Below, in pieces: positions 54,748 through 64,000 of a stretch of 64,000 nt of DNA. This DNA is from Balamuthia mandrillaris (Eukaryota > Discosea > Longamoebia > Balamuthiidae). The stretch covers positions 491,850 to 555,849 of the forward strand of contig JAVKOQ010000005.1 in NCBI GenBank assembly GCA_031835245.1, written 5' to 3'. The stretch's first letter is position 1. Every line of letters starts with the position of its first letter. The position numbers were made by a program, and so were the translations under genes. The notes under the pieces were generated by a model that searched no databases, was not told where the DNA came from, and worked only from the letters and a program-made list of their open reading frames with translations.

Positions 54748-55772
54748 CGTCTCTACAGACGTGCTTATGATGCTGTTCGACGCCGAAGCCACTCGTCAAG
54801 TGCTCAACACACTGGACAGCGCTGACTATGAAGGGAGGACATTTGTGGTGCACAGCACCATCTCTCCTGAAGACAGCCAACAGCTGCACGATCTCGTTCA
54901 GTCCAATGGGGGCATCTACATGGAGTGTCCTGTACTCGGCAACAACAAAGTGGCCAAAGCTGCCAAGTTGCAGGTGTGTTCCTGTTGAGAAAGGTTAGCC
55001 GTTTACGCCGTTAACTGATGAGAACGGTTTTTGTTGGAAGAAAAGGTGATGGCCGCTTGTGACCATGAAGAGAGCTTCCAGCAGTGTAAACCGCTGTTGG
55101 CACCGTTTGGTACGCCAAAGTATGTCGGCACAGTGCCGCAGGCTACCACCATGAAGCTGGCCTTGAACAACGTGCTCTTGGCCAACCTCACTGGCTTTGC
55201 CACGTAAGCTCTCCAGTGCCTCTCCTTCTCTCCTTTCCCTCTCCTCTCCTCCTTTCTGCTGCTCTGTTCTCTCCTATCTTCTTTCTTCTTTCTCTTCTCT
55301 GCTTCTCTGTACCTTTTTTTTTTCTCTGGTTGCTTTTCCGGCAGTACTCCCTTTAACCAGATGATGTGCTATGCTTTAAAGGAGCTTTGGTCTGGTGGAA
55401 CGGGCAGGCGTAAACAAAGACTTGTTTATGGAGGTATTAAACAACGGTCCATTCTCTATAGGCTATCACAACGTTTGGCGATACAAGTTTGAAAACAGAG
55501 ACTACTCTGACTTCACGTTTTCGGTGGAAGGTCACTTCAAATACTCTTTTTCTGTAACATATTTAACTGACATTATACAACACAAATATAACAAAGGAGG
55601 TCGCAAGGACAGCAGTTTAGTGCTAGAGCAAGTCAAAAAGTGGGGCTTGGATCCCTCGTATGCGGAAGGCGCGTTAAAGTTCTTGGACAGGGCAGTCGAG
55701 GAGTATGGGCTTGGTCCTTGCGACTTAAGCTCTGTATACGACTGCGCCAATCCTCGTTCTGCCCCAAAGTAA
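54444..55772 (+). CDS. Beta-hydroxyacid dehydrogenase (3-hydroxyisobutyrate / glyoxylate reductase type)
   Basis: NAD(P)-dependent reductase. Exons 54444-54666, 54759-54973, 55046-55203, 55382-55530 and 55597-55772 give 306 residues. The Rossmann motif is ASFLGLGAMGWWMCKHLVAA then GYEVTAWNRT; VVHSTISPEDSQQL is the D-S-T region; ECPVLGNNKVAKAAKL is the substrate loop, with Leu-Gly-Asn instead of the more usual VSGG/VTGS form; and MKLALNNVLLANLTGFAT contains the catalytic Lys (KLALNN, family K.x.NN). Intron 4 (55531-55596) is a multiple of three and open, so it can be read through; removing it restores FSVEGGRKDSSLVLEQV, the family pattern. The departure in the substrate loop makes the substrate uncertain. 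Confidence 0.85.
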
Positions 55773-55806
55773 CAATAAAAGAAGTGGAAGAAGAACTCGC
55801 ATGTCG

Positions 55807-56772
55807 TCATCCAACCTGAACCCTTGATTGTGGAACTTTAGCGACTTGATGGTGCCCCTTTTTGTTGGCTTCTTTCCTCATACTCCTTCCTCTGGCGCTG
55901 CTGAGCGTGATGCTTCTCTTTCGATGATCTCCCAGCAAAGTTGTTGAAGCAGAAGGAGGGGTTGTGGTAGCTGGAATGGCTACTGAGGAAGATGAACTCA
56001 GTTCTCTGCGGCCTCTACCATCACAATCTCGTTGCTTTTGCGGCTGGTTCTTCTTCGTCTGCACTGTTGGTGACGACGTTTCGGTTCTGGCACTGCTGTG
56101 CATAGTACGTTTTGGTTCCTCCTCTTGTGGAGAAGACCTCTGCGGTTTGGAAGGGAGGAAGAAAGGAGGATCCGAACAAGAACGCTCTTCACGTCGGCGC
56201 CAGCTCCTGCTCGGCAAACTATTAGTTTTGGAGGCTGCAAGAGCAGCTTGCAGTCGCAGCTGAGCCGCGCTGTCAGCTAACCGTGGCGAGGCAGAAGGAG
56301 AGAGCTCCTCCTCCGAAGAAGAGTAGGACAAAGAGGAATTAGAGGAGGAGCTCCACGACAACGAATCGATGGAGAAGGCAAGATCTTCCTCTTCCTCATC
56401 TAATGGGGCAGCTATTTTATCCCTCGTCTCTTTGACCGCATTGAGAAGAGTCCAGGAGAGAGAGCGGGCCAGCTGCACCGCTTTGCTATCGCTCTCTGCT
56501 TGCGCTTGCGCTTTTTGCCGTTTCCTTTCATGGGCTTGCAGCTGCTTCCGTCTCTGTTTTCGGCTTTTCTTTTGTTGCTTCTTTTGCTTTTTGGTGAGAC
56601 GGTCCTCCTCTCGGGGCCTTGGCGAAGAGGAAGGCGAGCCTGTGGAGCTTTTGGGGGCCGAAACGCTCCGTGGTCTTCGAAGCCAATGCCGAGGCGAAAG
56701 AGAACCGGTCTTATACCAGGGAGCTCCTTTCTCTCTGCTGATAGCAGAACAGGCAAGAGTTGGCTTTTGCAT
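55807..56772 (-). CDS. Ser/Arg/Lys-rich disordered protein
   Basis: Single open frame of 321 residues. Basic KKQKKQQKKSRKQRRKQLQ, then a possible amphipathic helix (SKAVQLARSLSWTLLNAVKE), an acidic/Ser-rich stretch (SFSIDSLSWSSSS-like) and an RS/KP-rich tail. No family and no membrane segment. It ends 34 bases from the stop of the convergent dehydrogenase gene. It could be a real nuclear or RNA-associated protein, or a fortuitous frame; the lack of stops over nearly 1 kb favours a gene. Confidence 0.5.
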   Translation of the reverse strand: MQKPTLACSAISREKGAPWYKTGSLSPRHWLRRPRSVSAPKSSTGSPSSSPRPREEDRLTKKQKKQQKKSRKQRRKQLQAHERKRQKAQAQAESDSKAVQLARSLSWTLLNAVKETRDKIAAPLDEEEEDLAFSIDSLSWSSSSNSSLSYSSSEEELSPSASPRLADSAAQLRLQAALAASKTNSLPSRSWRRREERSCSDPPFFLPSKPQRSSPQEEEPKRTMHSSARTETSSPTVQTKKNQPQKQRDCDGRGRRELSSSSSVAIPATTTPPSASTTLLGDHRKRSITLSSARGRSMRKEANKKGHHQVAKVPQSRVQVG

Positions 56773-57318
56773 GGTTCTCTGCCCTCGCTATGAGCTCGTA
56801 TTTGTTTTTTCGTTCACTTGCTTTCTCTCGTTATCCAAGTGTTTCAAGCGTCATGCCAACAACAGCAGAGCGGGACGAAAACGATACTCCTTGTTCTGGT
56901 AAGTTGAAGACCGGGGCTTGCAGGTTTTGAGAGCTCGTTAACCAAAGGTGGCCTTGCAGGGCCGCACGTTTGCTCAAATGAACAGCATGGATGCTATTTT
57001 TGTAAAGTTCAGCGCGCCTCTTCGCCCGTTTCTTCTTTTTTTGTGACCGCTTAAAATGGTGAAGCCCAACTCTTCCTTTCCTTGATCGGGTTGACCTCTC
57101 GTGAAGAAACGACTTGGTCACGCGCCATCCTTCGCTTTCTGAAGTTGGTCAGCATCAACCAGACACGCTAACAGAAACCTCGTTGTCCTCCGGTAAAACC
57201 ACGAAACTGTGTGAGAGAGAAAGGAAGAAGAAGAAGAAGAAGAAGAGATGGAAGTTTTTAAAAGCGGAGAGAAGATACAGATATCATTTTTCCGGTTGGG
57301 TGAAAGCGGTTAAGAAGG
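56773..57318. other. Intergenic, no gene recognised
   Basis: 546 bases between two minus-strand genes. Short open frames exist, but none has a domain or splice pattern that I can support. Confidence 0.45.
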
Positions 57319-59342
57319 TCAAAGCTCTTGATAACCGCCACCTTGTTTCTTTTTTCGGCGAGCAGGCACCAACAAAGGATCCTCTCTATCTTCTGTTTGT
57401 GCGCTGTTGCTACAGTCTGGACGTGCCTCCTCTTCTTGATGCCTCGTGACCACCCCTTCCGCTCTAGGTGATGCCCCTTCTTCTTCCGCAACCGACACAT
57501 AAGTGTAGGTCCATGCCACCAACAGGAAGAGCCCCAGAAAAACAATCATCAACCCAGCGTAAAAGAAGAACTCCCATGCTTGGCTCTCAAAGATCTTAAC
57601 TTCAGCGACACCTGCTACGATGGCATTGCCAATAGCTGTTGTCAACACTGTAAACAGAAAAGAATAAAGAATAAAAGAATTTTGTCAATAAGTCGGAAAG
57701 TCGTTTAAAGAACTAGGGGGAAAAACGTACGCCAGCCAGCCATTACCACGCTTTTCATAGTTTTAGGAGCTTGACTGTACGCAAACTCCAACCCAGTGAT
57801 AGATACCAGGATCTCGCCGCAACATAGCAGAAAGTATTGTGGTAACTGATGGCGACGGAATGAACATTATATAAGTCGTAAGCAATAAATAAACAAGCAA
57901 GAAAAAGATTGGCAAATAGGCACTAAAGCTAGTAACCAACTAGAAGAAACGTACCTGCCAGGCAATAAAGACATCCATCTTTTTTTCAATCGCCAATTCC
58001 ACAAGGCCTGATACAACGAAGGATAATGAGGCGAGAAACATTCCAATAGACATGCGGGCAAGGGGCTTGAGTTTTAGCTGTAGATGAAAAAGCCGAGTAA
58101 GAAGAAAAGTGAACAGAACAAACTCTCTCCTCTCGTGATAAAAGGCGTACGCCAATCTTTTCTAGCCCAGGATAAACGCCTTTGTTGAAAATGGGTATAA
58201 GGAGCTATCCAAGCGAAACGAATTTTTTTAAATGGTTAAATAAGAAATGTACAAAAAAAACCAAGTGCAAGGCCAAAGCAAACATACCAAGATAAGAAGC
58301 GGGTTCAACGTTGGGACCTGGTCGGGTTGAATCTCAAAATCAAAGCCAAGGTATCGGTCCATTTGCTCGGCTTGAAAAATCCAACGGCTAGAATGTTGGT
58401 CATACAAGCTCCAAAAGATAGGCAGAGGCCTTACAGTTACAAACAGAGTGTCAGAACAGAAAATTGATCGAAAAAAGAGAGAAAGGGCCTTGCGTAACAC
58501 TTACAAGAAAACTTTAAAGACTTGCAAGACATCACGCACATCCTGGATGGTTTGTTGAGGATATATAGGATAGGCGTAGTCCAGAAAACGTTTACGCCCG
58601 ACAGCTTGCTCTTCATCTCCCATTACAGAATATCTTCGTCTAAATGACCGGTATTTTTCTGCAATAGCTCGCTGAAGTATACCTTGAATCAGCCATAAAT
58701 GTCATAAAGACAACAGCGTGCAATAGAAGAAAGAAACGTACGCCCACCACTCCAAACGTAACATTGATAACGTTTGGTCCAGGAGGCACCTGGTCCAATA
58801 ACACAATAAGAATGGGATGCGCTACCAAGAAGGAAAAAAAAGGGATGGGTAATGTACGATGCGGTAGGTTGGTTTGCCGAGCCAGAAGATCACTGTGGCG
58901 AAGAGCAACAGGACAGCCGGTACTCCAAAAGCAATGCTGTAAGTGGTATACTCACGCAGCAGGGGCGTAATAAGAGTGCTGGAAAGGCTGCCCATGTTGA
59001 TGCAAAAGTAGAAAATGGAAAATACAGTTGTAAGAAGGGCCTCTTGTCCAGGTCCTGGAGGAAACTGGTCACCTACAAATGATGACACAGATGCTTTGAT
59101 GCCTCCCGTCCCAATAGCCACCAATAGCAAACCCAGCGCTGCTCCCCACCAATGTGGCGGATCTCCTGTTCATCATTCTATATGAGTAATGTAACAGACA
59201 GTGAGAAAACTAGGGGAGTATTACCTGTGGCTCCTGGTAGAGCTGTACATGCTAATGTAATACTTCCCAAACAATACACGAATGATATGTACAGGATCGT
59301 TCTAAACTTTCCTTTATGTCGAAAGAAGGAACGGGTGAAAAT

Positions 59343-59375
<33 letters not shown>

Positions 59376-60057
59376 AGAACAGAAATATGTTAGAAAAGAG
59401 CAGTGCAGAACGACGGTGATGAAGAGGAGAACAATTAAAAGGAGGAGCAGAAGAAAAAAGAAACAAGGGAGAGGATGCGCGTGAGAGAAAGAGTTGAGGC
59501 CCAACTCGTGTGAGCGAAGAGCATACCCAAAAAACTGTCAGCAATGTAGCCACCGAGAACTGATGAACCATAGGCTCCAAAGATGAAGGTATGAATGACA
59601 GTGGTAGCCGTATCCTCGGACAGGTGGAGGAAGTTTTTGAGGTAGAGCGCCAAAATAGCCTTCAGCCCTGTTGAGATGACCACGAGTTTTTGCGGTCAGC
59701 GTTGCAAGAAGAAGGGGCTAGAGTGAAGAAGAGTGAGAGATGACTGCGATGGTAACTAACCGTAGAAAGAAAAGCTGAACCAAGCAAGGAAGCATTGCAA
59801 GAGGAAGAGAAAGAAAGATGTCCCGCATGGCAGATGAACAACAAGATGATCAGACACGCATCGAGGAGAGGTGCACGCAACGCAAAAGGGACTCACCGCT
59901 CACAAGCTTCATTGCCCATGATGTACTTGATGCTAGGTGGCCACTTGCCTGCATGTTTCTCTGGCAACAGCGTCCGGCCTTGTTCTTGTTCCTCTTGGTC
60001 GTCGTTCTCCTCCTCCTCTCCCACAACAACCCTGCTGTCCCTTCTTGTTTCTTCCAT
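57319..60057 (-). CDS. Proton-coupled peptide transporter (POT/PTR2/SLC15)
   Basis: Exon 1 (60057-59897) has an acidic N-terminus and [17 protein letters not shown], exon 2 (59774-59761) is a 14-base micro-exon coding FSFY, and exon 3 (59667-59527) reads [40 protein letters not shown] and IADSFLG. Together these give the family signature E-(R)-F-(S)-(F)-Y-G with the usual conserved Glu/Arg proton site. Later blocks: [40 protein letters not shown] (the PTR2 signature region), [40 protein letters not shown] and [18 protein letters not shown]. The C-terminal tail is cytosolic and basic. About 11 exons, 12 expected helices. Sub-type (di/tripeptide or other) is not resolved. Confidence 0.9.
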
Positions 60058-60107
60058 TTGTTTTTTCTGCCTATTTTTTTTTTATTTGTTTACGCGTACA
60101 CAAAGCA

Positions 60108-60150
<43 letters not shown>

Positions 60151-60151
60151 G
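60108..60151 (+). repeat. (GCTT)n microsatellite
   Basis: Ten to eleven perfect GCTT units about 50 bases upstream of the POT transporter start codon (on the other strand), between the gene and the transposon. Confidence 0.95.
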
Positions 60152-60296
60152 CAAGGAAGGAAGTGATCGAAGGGCAGAGCAACGGCGAACACAACGTGGC
60201 TGAGGTTGGTTGGTGTGAGGATTGGTGCTCTGCTGCTCTTTTCTTTTCTTTTGCTGTCAAAGCCGTCTTTTTGGTTGGACCGGTGGTGGGGAATCG

Positions 60297-60378
60297 GGTA
60301 AACGTCCCACCCCACAACGCTAAAAGTCCCACCCCTTCGGTAAACGTCCCACCCCTCAGGTAATTTACCCACCCTAAT
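60297..60378 (+). repeat. Left terminal repeat block of the transposon
   Basis: Four units: GGTAAACGTCCCACCCCA, CAACGCTAAAAGTCCCACCC, TCGGTAAACGTCCCACCCCT and CAGGTAATTTACCCACCCT. The inverted partner is 63907-63993. Confidence 0.8.
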
Positions 60379-61053
60379 ATGTATTTATAACAACCTATTA
60401 TTTTTGTGCTATTTTGCCACCAAAGCGTGCGCTGGCCATTTTTTTAGAGAGTGGAGAAAAGGGATCAGAAAAATCAAAAATTTATTTTTTAGGGGGCTTT
60501 TTTTTTTCGTTTTGTTCTTTTGGCCAGTCTTTTCTTTGTCACGCTGGGCACCTTTTCTTCGTTCTGTTCTTTTTTTTGAGGAGAGAGGAGCTTCACGACC
60601 TGTGTGTTCTGGTACCGTGGGTTGGGCTTCAGTTGTCGTTTTGGAGAGAGAGGCTTCCTTTTGTCCACTCGGGGATCCTGGTAGTTCACCACGGGTGCGA
60701 CGCCATAGATCTCTTCCGTTTTACAGTTCTTTTGCCATTGAGAGGTACGATTTGCTTTGCACTCTTCAAAAATGACAAAAATCAACTTCAGAAAAAGAAT
60801 CTGCTTGATACAAAAAGTGACAAACATACCACTTTGCGTTTTTGTTTTTTGATTTTGTTGTTTTTTTGGTGCAGCCGCCGCCACCGCCGCTGCCTTTTTC
60901 TTTGTTGTTTCAGGTTTTGTTAAATTTGATTGAAAGGTACGTTCGGTTTCTGGTGTTTGTGTGAGGTGTTAGCTAAAAGTTGGAAAGGAGGGAGAGATTT
61001 TGTTTAAAAAAAAGAGATACTAACTTAATTCAAGCAAACAAATTCTTCTGTGG
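60379..61053. other. Transposon interior without a recognised gene
   Basis: About 675 bases between the left terminal block and the transposase stop. Short open frames are present on both strands, none recognisable. Confidence 0.5.
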
Positions 61054-63581
61054 TCATGGGTTGGTTGCTACTTTGAGCCTCTTTGTTGTATTGCGCGGCC
61101 TCCCAGGTGATGACTTCCCTGTAGCATATGCGATTGCTTGTTCTGCTTCTTCCTTGCTAGAGTACTCGATTTTTTGCTCCACTGGATGTTGATGCTTTGT
61201 TCCTTGATTTTTGTTTGCATTCAGTTTGTCTTTCTCCTTTTCCTTCTCCTCCTCCTCCTCCTCCTCCTCCTCCTCCTTTTCCTCCTCCTCCTTGTTGTGT
61301 TGTTCTCCTTCAGAAGTTTCTTCCTCGAGATCTCTGCCATCATCCTCACCAAGTTCATCCATCGATGGCTCCTCCAACAGTAGCAGGGTCGGCCTTTCCT
61401 CTTCCTGTTCATGGCCCTCCTCTCCTTCCTCATCTTCATCATCAAGGGTAACAGGCGCTACACGTTGCTCCAGCAAGTCAGCATCATCTGCTTCAACAAT
61501 CTCGTCTTCAACCATTCTTGCCACTTTTGAGGTGCTGCTGTTGGTGCGTCTTGTTTGTCTTTTCAGTCCAAGCTCTAAAAGGTTCTGATCTGAAAATGTT
61601 TTCTGTAGATGAGCAGCAAGTCCAAAAACATGTTTGCACCTCCTACCATAATACCGAAAGTAAGGACAGGTGCATGAAGGCGATTCTATACTCACATCGT
61701 ACTCGTTCCATTTGAAAACGCCGTCAGCAAGCTCCACAAAATGTGCGTTCAATCCTTCTCCTTCTGCCTCTTTTTCCTCTCTGTCATTGTTGTCATCATC
61801 GCTATTGCTGTCTTTCTCTGTTTCTGCTTTTTTTTTTTTTCTGTTTCTCACTCTGTTGGTGCTGTGCCAGCCGCAATCCCTCTTGATATCTCCTCCACAG
61901 CCGGCGAACACCACGGCTTGGGCGTTGCTGTTGCACGTTGATGCGGTTGAGCTCTACATTGTAGCGCCGAAACACATTGTCTGCTAACGTTAAGACCAAG
62001 TTGTGGTCCCCTTTGGTGCCCTTGCAGTGGAAATCACGGAGAACACTCCGAAAGATAGTCTCTGTTGCATTGTTGGTATTCCACAAGCCCTCTCGGTGCC
62101 CCGGACGACCAATGCTTTTCCACGTTGATGCCCATGGAGGAGAAAGCCAGTTCTTGTCAAAGTACTTCCAGAAACGGGTAATCCTCTTTTTTTGGCAATA
62201 GTTCTGCAACACCTTGGTTGCTTCTTCCTCTGCTTCTTCTGTCATGGCGTGTTGCAGTCTTTTTAATAAACCCAACACACTTCCATCATCCTTCCCTTGT
62301 TGTTTGGTATTATTGTTAGTTTCTACTTGTATGAACAATGAGAGCAAGAGAGCAGATGCATGCATGAAAGAGAGAACAAACCATACTGTGCAACTTTTTT
62401 TCTCCACAGTTGTTGCGTATGAAAGTCGCACAACAACACCTGAAAGCCAGCGCTTGTCGCCCCGTTGCGCTCCACCTTGTCTTTGTCGATCATTACAAAG
62501 GGTTGCCACGTAGTGTTCGGGGAGTAGATCGTTGTGGTCTGTGTCTCAAAAAAGTGACGAACGGACGAAAGAAAAAAGCGCACAACTGCAGCTCGTTCCT
62601 TGCTAGCAACAGCGAAGGCAACAGGCCAGCTCCGTCCCAAGTCATCTTGCACCACCAGTGCCCAAACAGGATGATGTGACTTGGATAGCTTGTAGATGCT
62701 GTCCAGGCCGACTACATCCTTACCCCATCGCTGAAGCACAGTGACTGCATAAGGCGCGATCAGAAAAATCATCCATGGCCGATGGGCTGCAGTGCGATCA
62801 AGGATGTACGTTTCACGGCTCTCCAAAGGTGGAAAAAGGATAGTGGAAGCCAGCTCGGGTCGATTCAAGGCCTCTTGGAGGGCTTCTGCTCTGGTTTGGC
62901 CTTTCTTGCCGATTCGCAGTTTTTTCCTTCCGTTGTGGATTACGGTGGCAATCTCCTGCACAGTTGGTACATCACGAGCATCCTTGACCAGCTCGCAAGC
63001 GCCCCCCAGCAACAGTTGTTGCAGCTCATGCGCCGTCATTGCTCCTCCCCTCCCTTTCATCCCGTCTTCTTTTGCTCCTTGCCCATCCATCTGGCGGAGC
63101 CACTGTCGAAGCGCAGGCGTCATAGGCATTGCAGAAGGCGCACAAAACCCAGGTCCGTGGCTTTGGGCTTCCTTCTGGATGTAGATGTAGGCAGTGTTTA
63201 GCTCGTCTCTAAACACCACCCAACGGCTTTGCACTCCACAGTCCTTTATTTTTTTGTTTTTCTTTCTGCTTGGAGGAGCACAGGCAAAGCCGCCAGAGCA
63301 GTGAAGATTCTCGCTGAGTGCAACCTCAAGGACTCCATTCTTCGCCTTCTTGACTGTTGGTGCCACCTACACTTTCACTCCTTCAAGGGTGGTGCGAGGA
63401 TTACTAAGCACCTTCACTCCTGTTCGCTTTGTAAGCCCACGAGTTGATCTCCATTGGACTCGATAGAAGGTCGGAGCATCCTCTCCTCCATTGTACAACC
63501 TTGAAAGCTGCTGCAATGGAACTGTTCTTTCAAAAATCCAACCGTAAATCTCTGCAAATCTTTTTTTCTTCTCTTCCATAA
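61054..63581 (-). pseudogene. MULE-type transposase with SWIM zinc finger, broken
   Basis: Reads from an ATG at 63581 (MEEKKKRFAEIYGWIF...). The catalytic core has KDVVGLDSIYKLSKSHHP (first Asp), HPVWALVVQDDLGRSWPVAF, QPFVMIDKDKVERNGATSAG (second Asp) and VLLCDFHTQQLWRKK (the LC.FH motif of MULE transposases). A short intron at 62381-62326 joins the core to the C-terminal half, and the SWIM finger is SCTCPYFRYYGRRCKHVF (CxC...CxH). Two defects: an in-frame TAG at 63369-63367 between EGVKV and APTVKKAK, and a frame change at a 13-base A-run (61840-61828 on this strand) before the SWIM part. The element is probably dead, although the poly-A break might be an assembly error. Confidence 0.8.
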
Positions 63582-63906
63582 TGAAAAAAAAAAAAGGAAA
63601 AAACAAAAACAAAAGCCAAACAAACAAAATAGGTGTGTGATGGTCGTGTTGTGTCACTGTTTCTGGTTAAAAGAAAAAAGAAAGAGAAGACCTTGTCACA
63701 GCCCAAAAGTAGCATTAACGTTATTGAAAAAAAAAACAGAACAAAAAGAAAAAGTATGGCGGGCAAGAATGGTAGAGAGGAATAACCGTTGACCAAGGAT
63801 ACAGCATGCTTTCAATTCCTGACAGTTTCTTTTACGGTTATTCCTCTCGCCAAGCAAAGAGAAACACAGTAGAAATGTAACGATAGAGTTACTCATAATT
63901 CATGTC

Positions 63907-63993
63907 ACCCTAATAGGTTGGGACTTTTACCTGAGGGGTGTAATTTTTATCGGTGGGGTGGGAAGTTTATGGGCGGGGGGTGGGATATCTACC
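63907..63993 (-). repeat. Right terminal repeat block of the transposon
   Basis: Read on the minus strand: GGTAGATATCCCACCCCC, CGCCCATAAACTTCCCACCC, CCGATAAAAATTACACCCCT and CAGGTAAAAGTCCCAACCTA. Same order of units as the left end. Confidence 0.8.
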
Positions 63994-64000
63994 ATTTTTG

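Larger units (their letters stand above)
60297..63993 (-). mobile_element. MULE-like DNA transposon with tandem-repeat ends
   Basis: The two ends are inverted and alike. Each consists of four degenerate units of about 20 bases ending CCCACCCC (consensus near GGTAAANGTCCCACCCCT), and both inner units begin CAGGTAA. Between them lies a minus-strand gene with a MULE-type transposase core and a SWIM zinc finger. About 3.7 kb. No target-site duplication can be seen: the left flank reads GGGGAATCG, and only seven bases of right flank remain before the window ends. Confidence 0.8.

Noticed and set aside
55531-55596. In-frame sequence HFKYSFSVTYLTDIIQHKYN inside the dehydrogenase
   Set aside because: An intron whose length is a multiple of three; removing it gives the family motif.
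63367-63369. TAG as a reassigned sense codon
   Set aside because: Other genes here use TAA, TAG or TGA as ordinary stops and contain no in-frame stops; the transposase is simply damaged.
1-64000. Naming the species (for example Balamuthia or Acanthamoeba)
   Set aside because: Gene content and base composition only suggest an amoeboid protist; no diagnostic marker is present.

Overview
The window is nuclear DNA from a unicellular eukaryote. It holds about 25 protein genes at close spacing on both strands, most split by short GT-AG introns with GTTTGT-like donors and CAG/TAG acceptors, plus one DNA transposon and one repeat family. Introns and coding exons are full of pyrimidine/purine microsatellites. 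Gene content (RPB8, COQ8, pyridoxal kinase, MFSD1, TMEM184, a CLU-type giant protein, CH-LIM cytoskeletal protein, DUF924, FAM86/METTL21-like methyltransferase) and the Ser-, Gln- and Glu-rich protein runs would suit a free-living amoeboid protist such as an amoebozoan. The species cannot be proved from this sequence, and I saw no rRNA or convincing tRNA.

Layout. 1-12.4 kb: end of an unidentified gene, RPB8, a 480-bp structured repeat, COQ8, a 2OG-Fe(II) oxygenase, an ankyrin/CDKN3-like phosphatase fusion, a CH-coiled-coil-3xLIM protein and a lysine methyltransferase. 12.4-19 kb: two tandem intronless sulfotransferases, a P-loop nucleoside-kinase-like gene and a TMEM184 (DUF300) protein. 19-29 kb: an OB-fold-like/Dnmt3-type DNA methyltransferase fusion, a synapsin-like ATP-grasp protein, a mitochondrial membrane protein and two small coiled-coil genes. 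29-39 kb: an atypical SDR with a long N-terminal extension, DUF924, a membrane-anchored acidic coiled coil and MFSD1. 39-49 kb: one giant gene with CLU, TPR and leucine-rich-repeat regions. 49-60 kb: an inverted copy of the structured repeat, pyridoxal kinase, a FAD oxidoreductase, a beta-hydroxyacid dehydrogenase, a disordered protein and a POT peptide transporter. 60.3-64 kb: a MULE-like transposon whose ends are built of about 20-bp tandem units and whose transposase gene is broken.

The genes do not form one pathway; this is ordinary eukaryotic housekeeping plus several unusual domain combinations. The most interesting signals are: (1) triads of the palindrome GTCGAC, regularly spaced, in four separate promoter regions; (2) a conserved, strongly folding, T-run-ended 460-480 bp element found twice in opposite orientation, each time between divergent genes; (3) new-looking fusions (OB-fold plus Dnmt3, ankyrin plus CDKN3-like phosphatase, CLU plus TPR plus LRR); (4) a synapsin homologue outside animals; (5) transposon ends made of short tandem repeats. 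Exon coordinates were worked out by hand from reading frame, splice-site and protein-family continuity; two genes carry unresolved frame breaks in low-complexity purine tracts that may be assembly indels.
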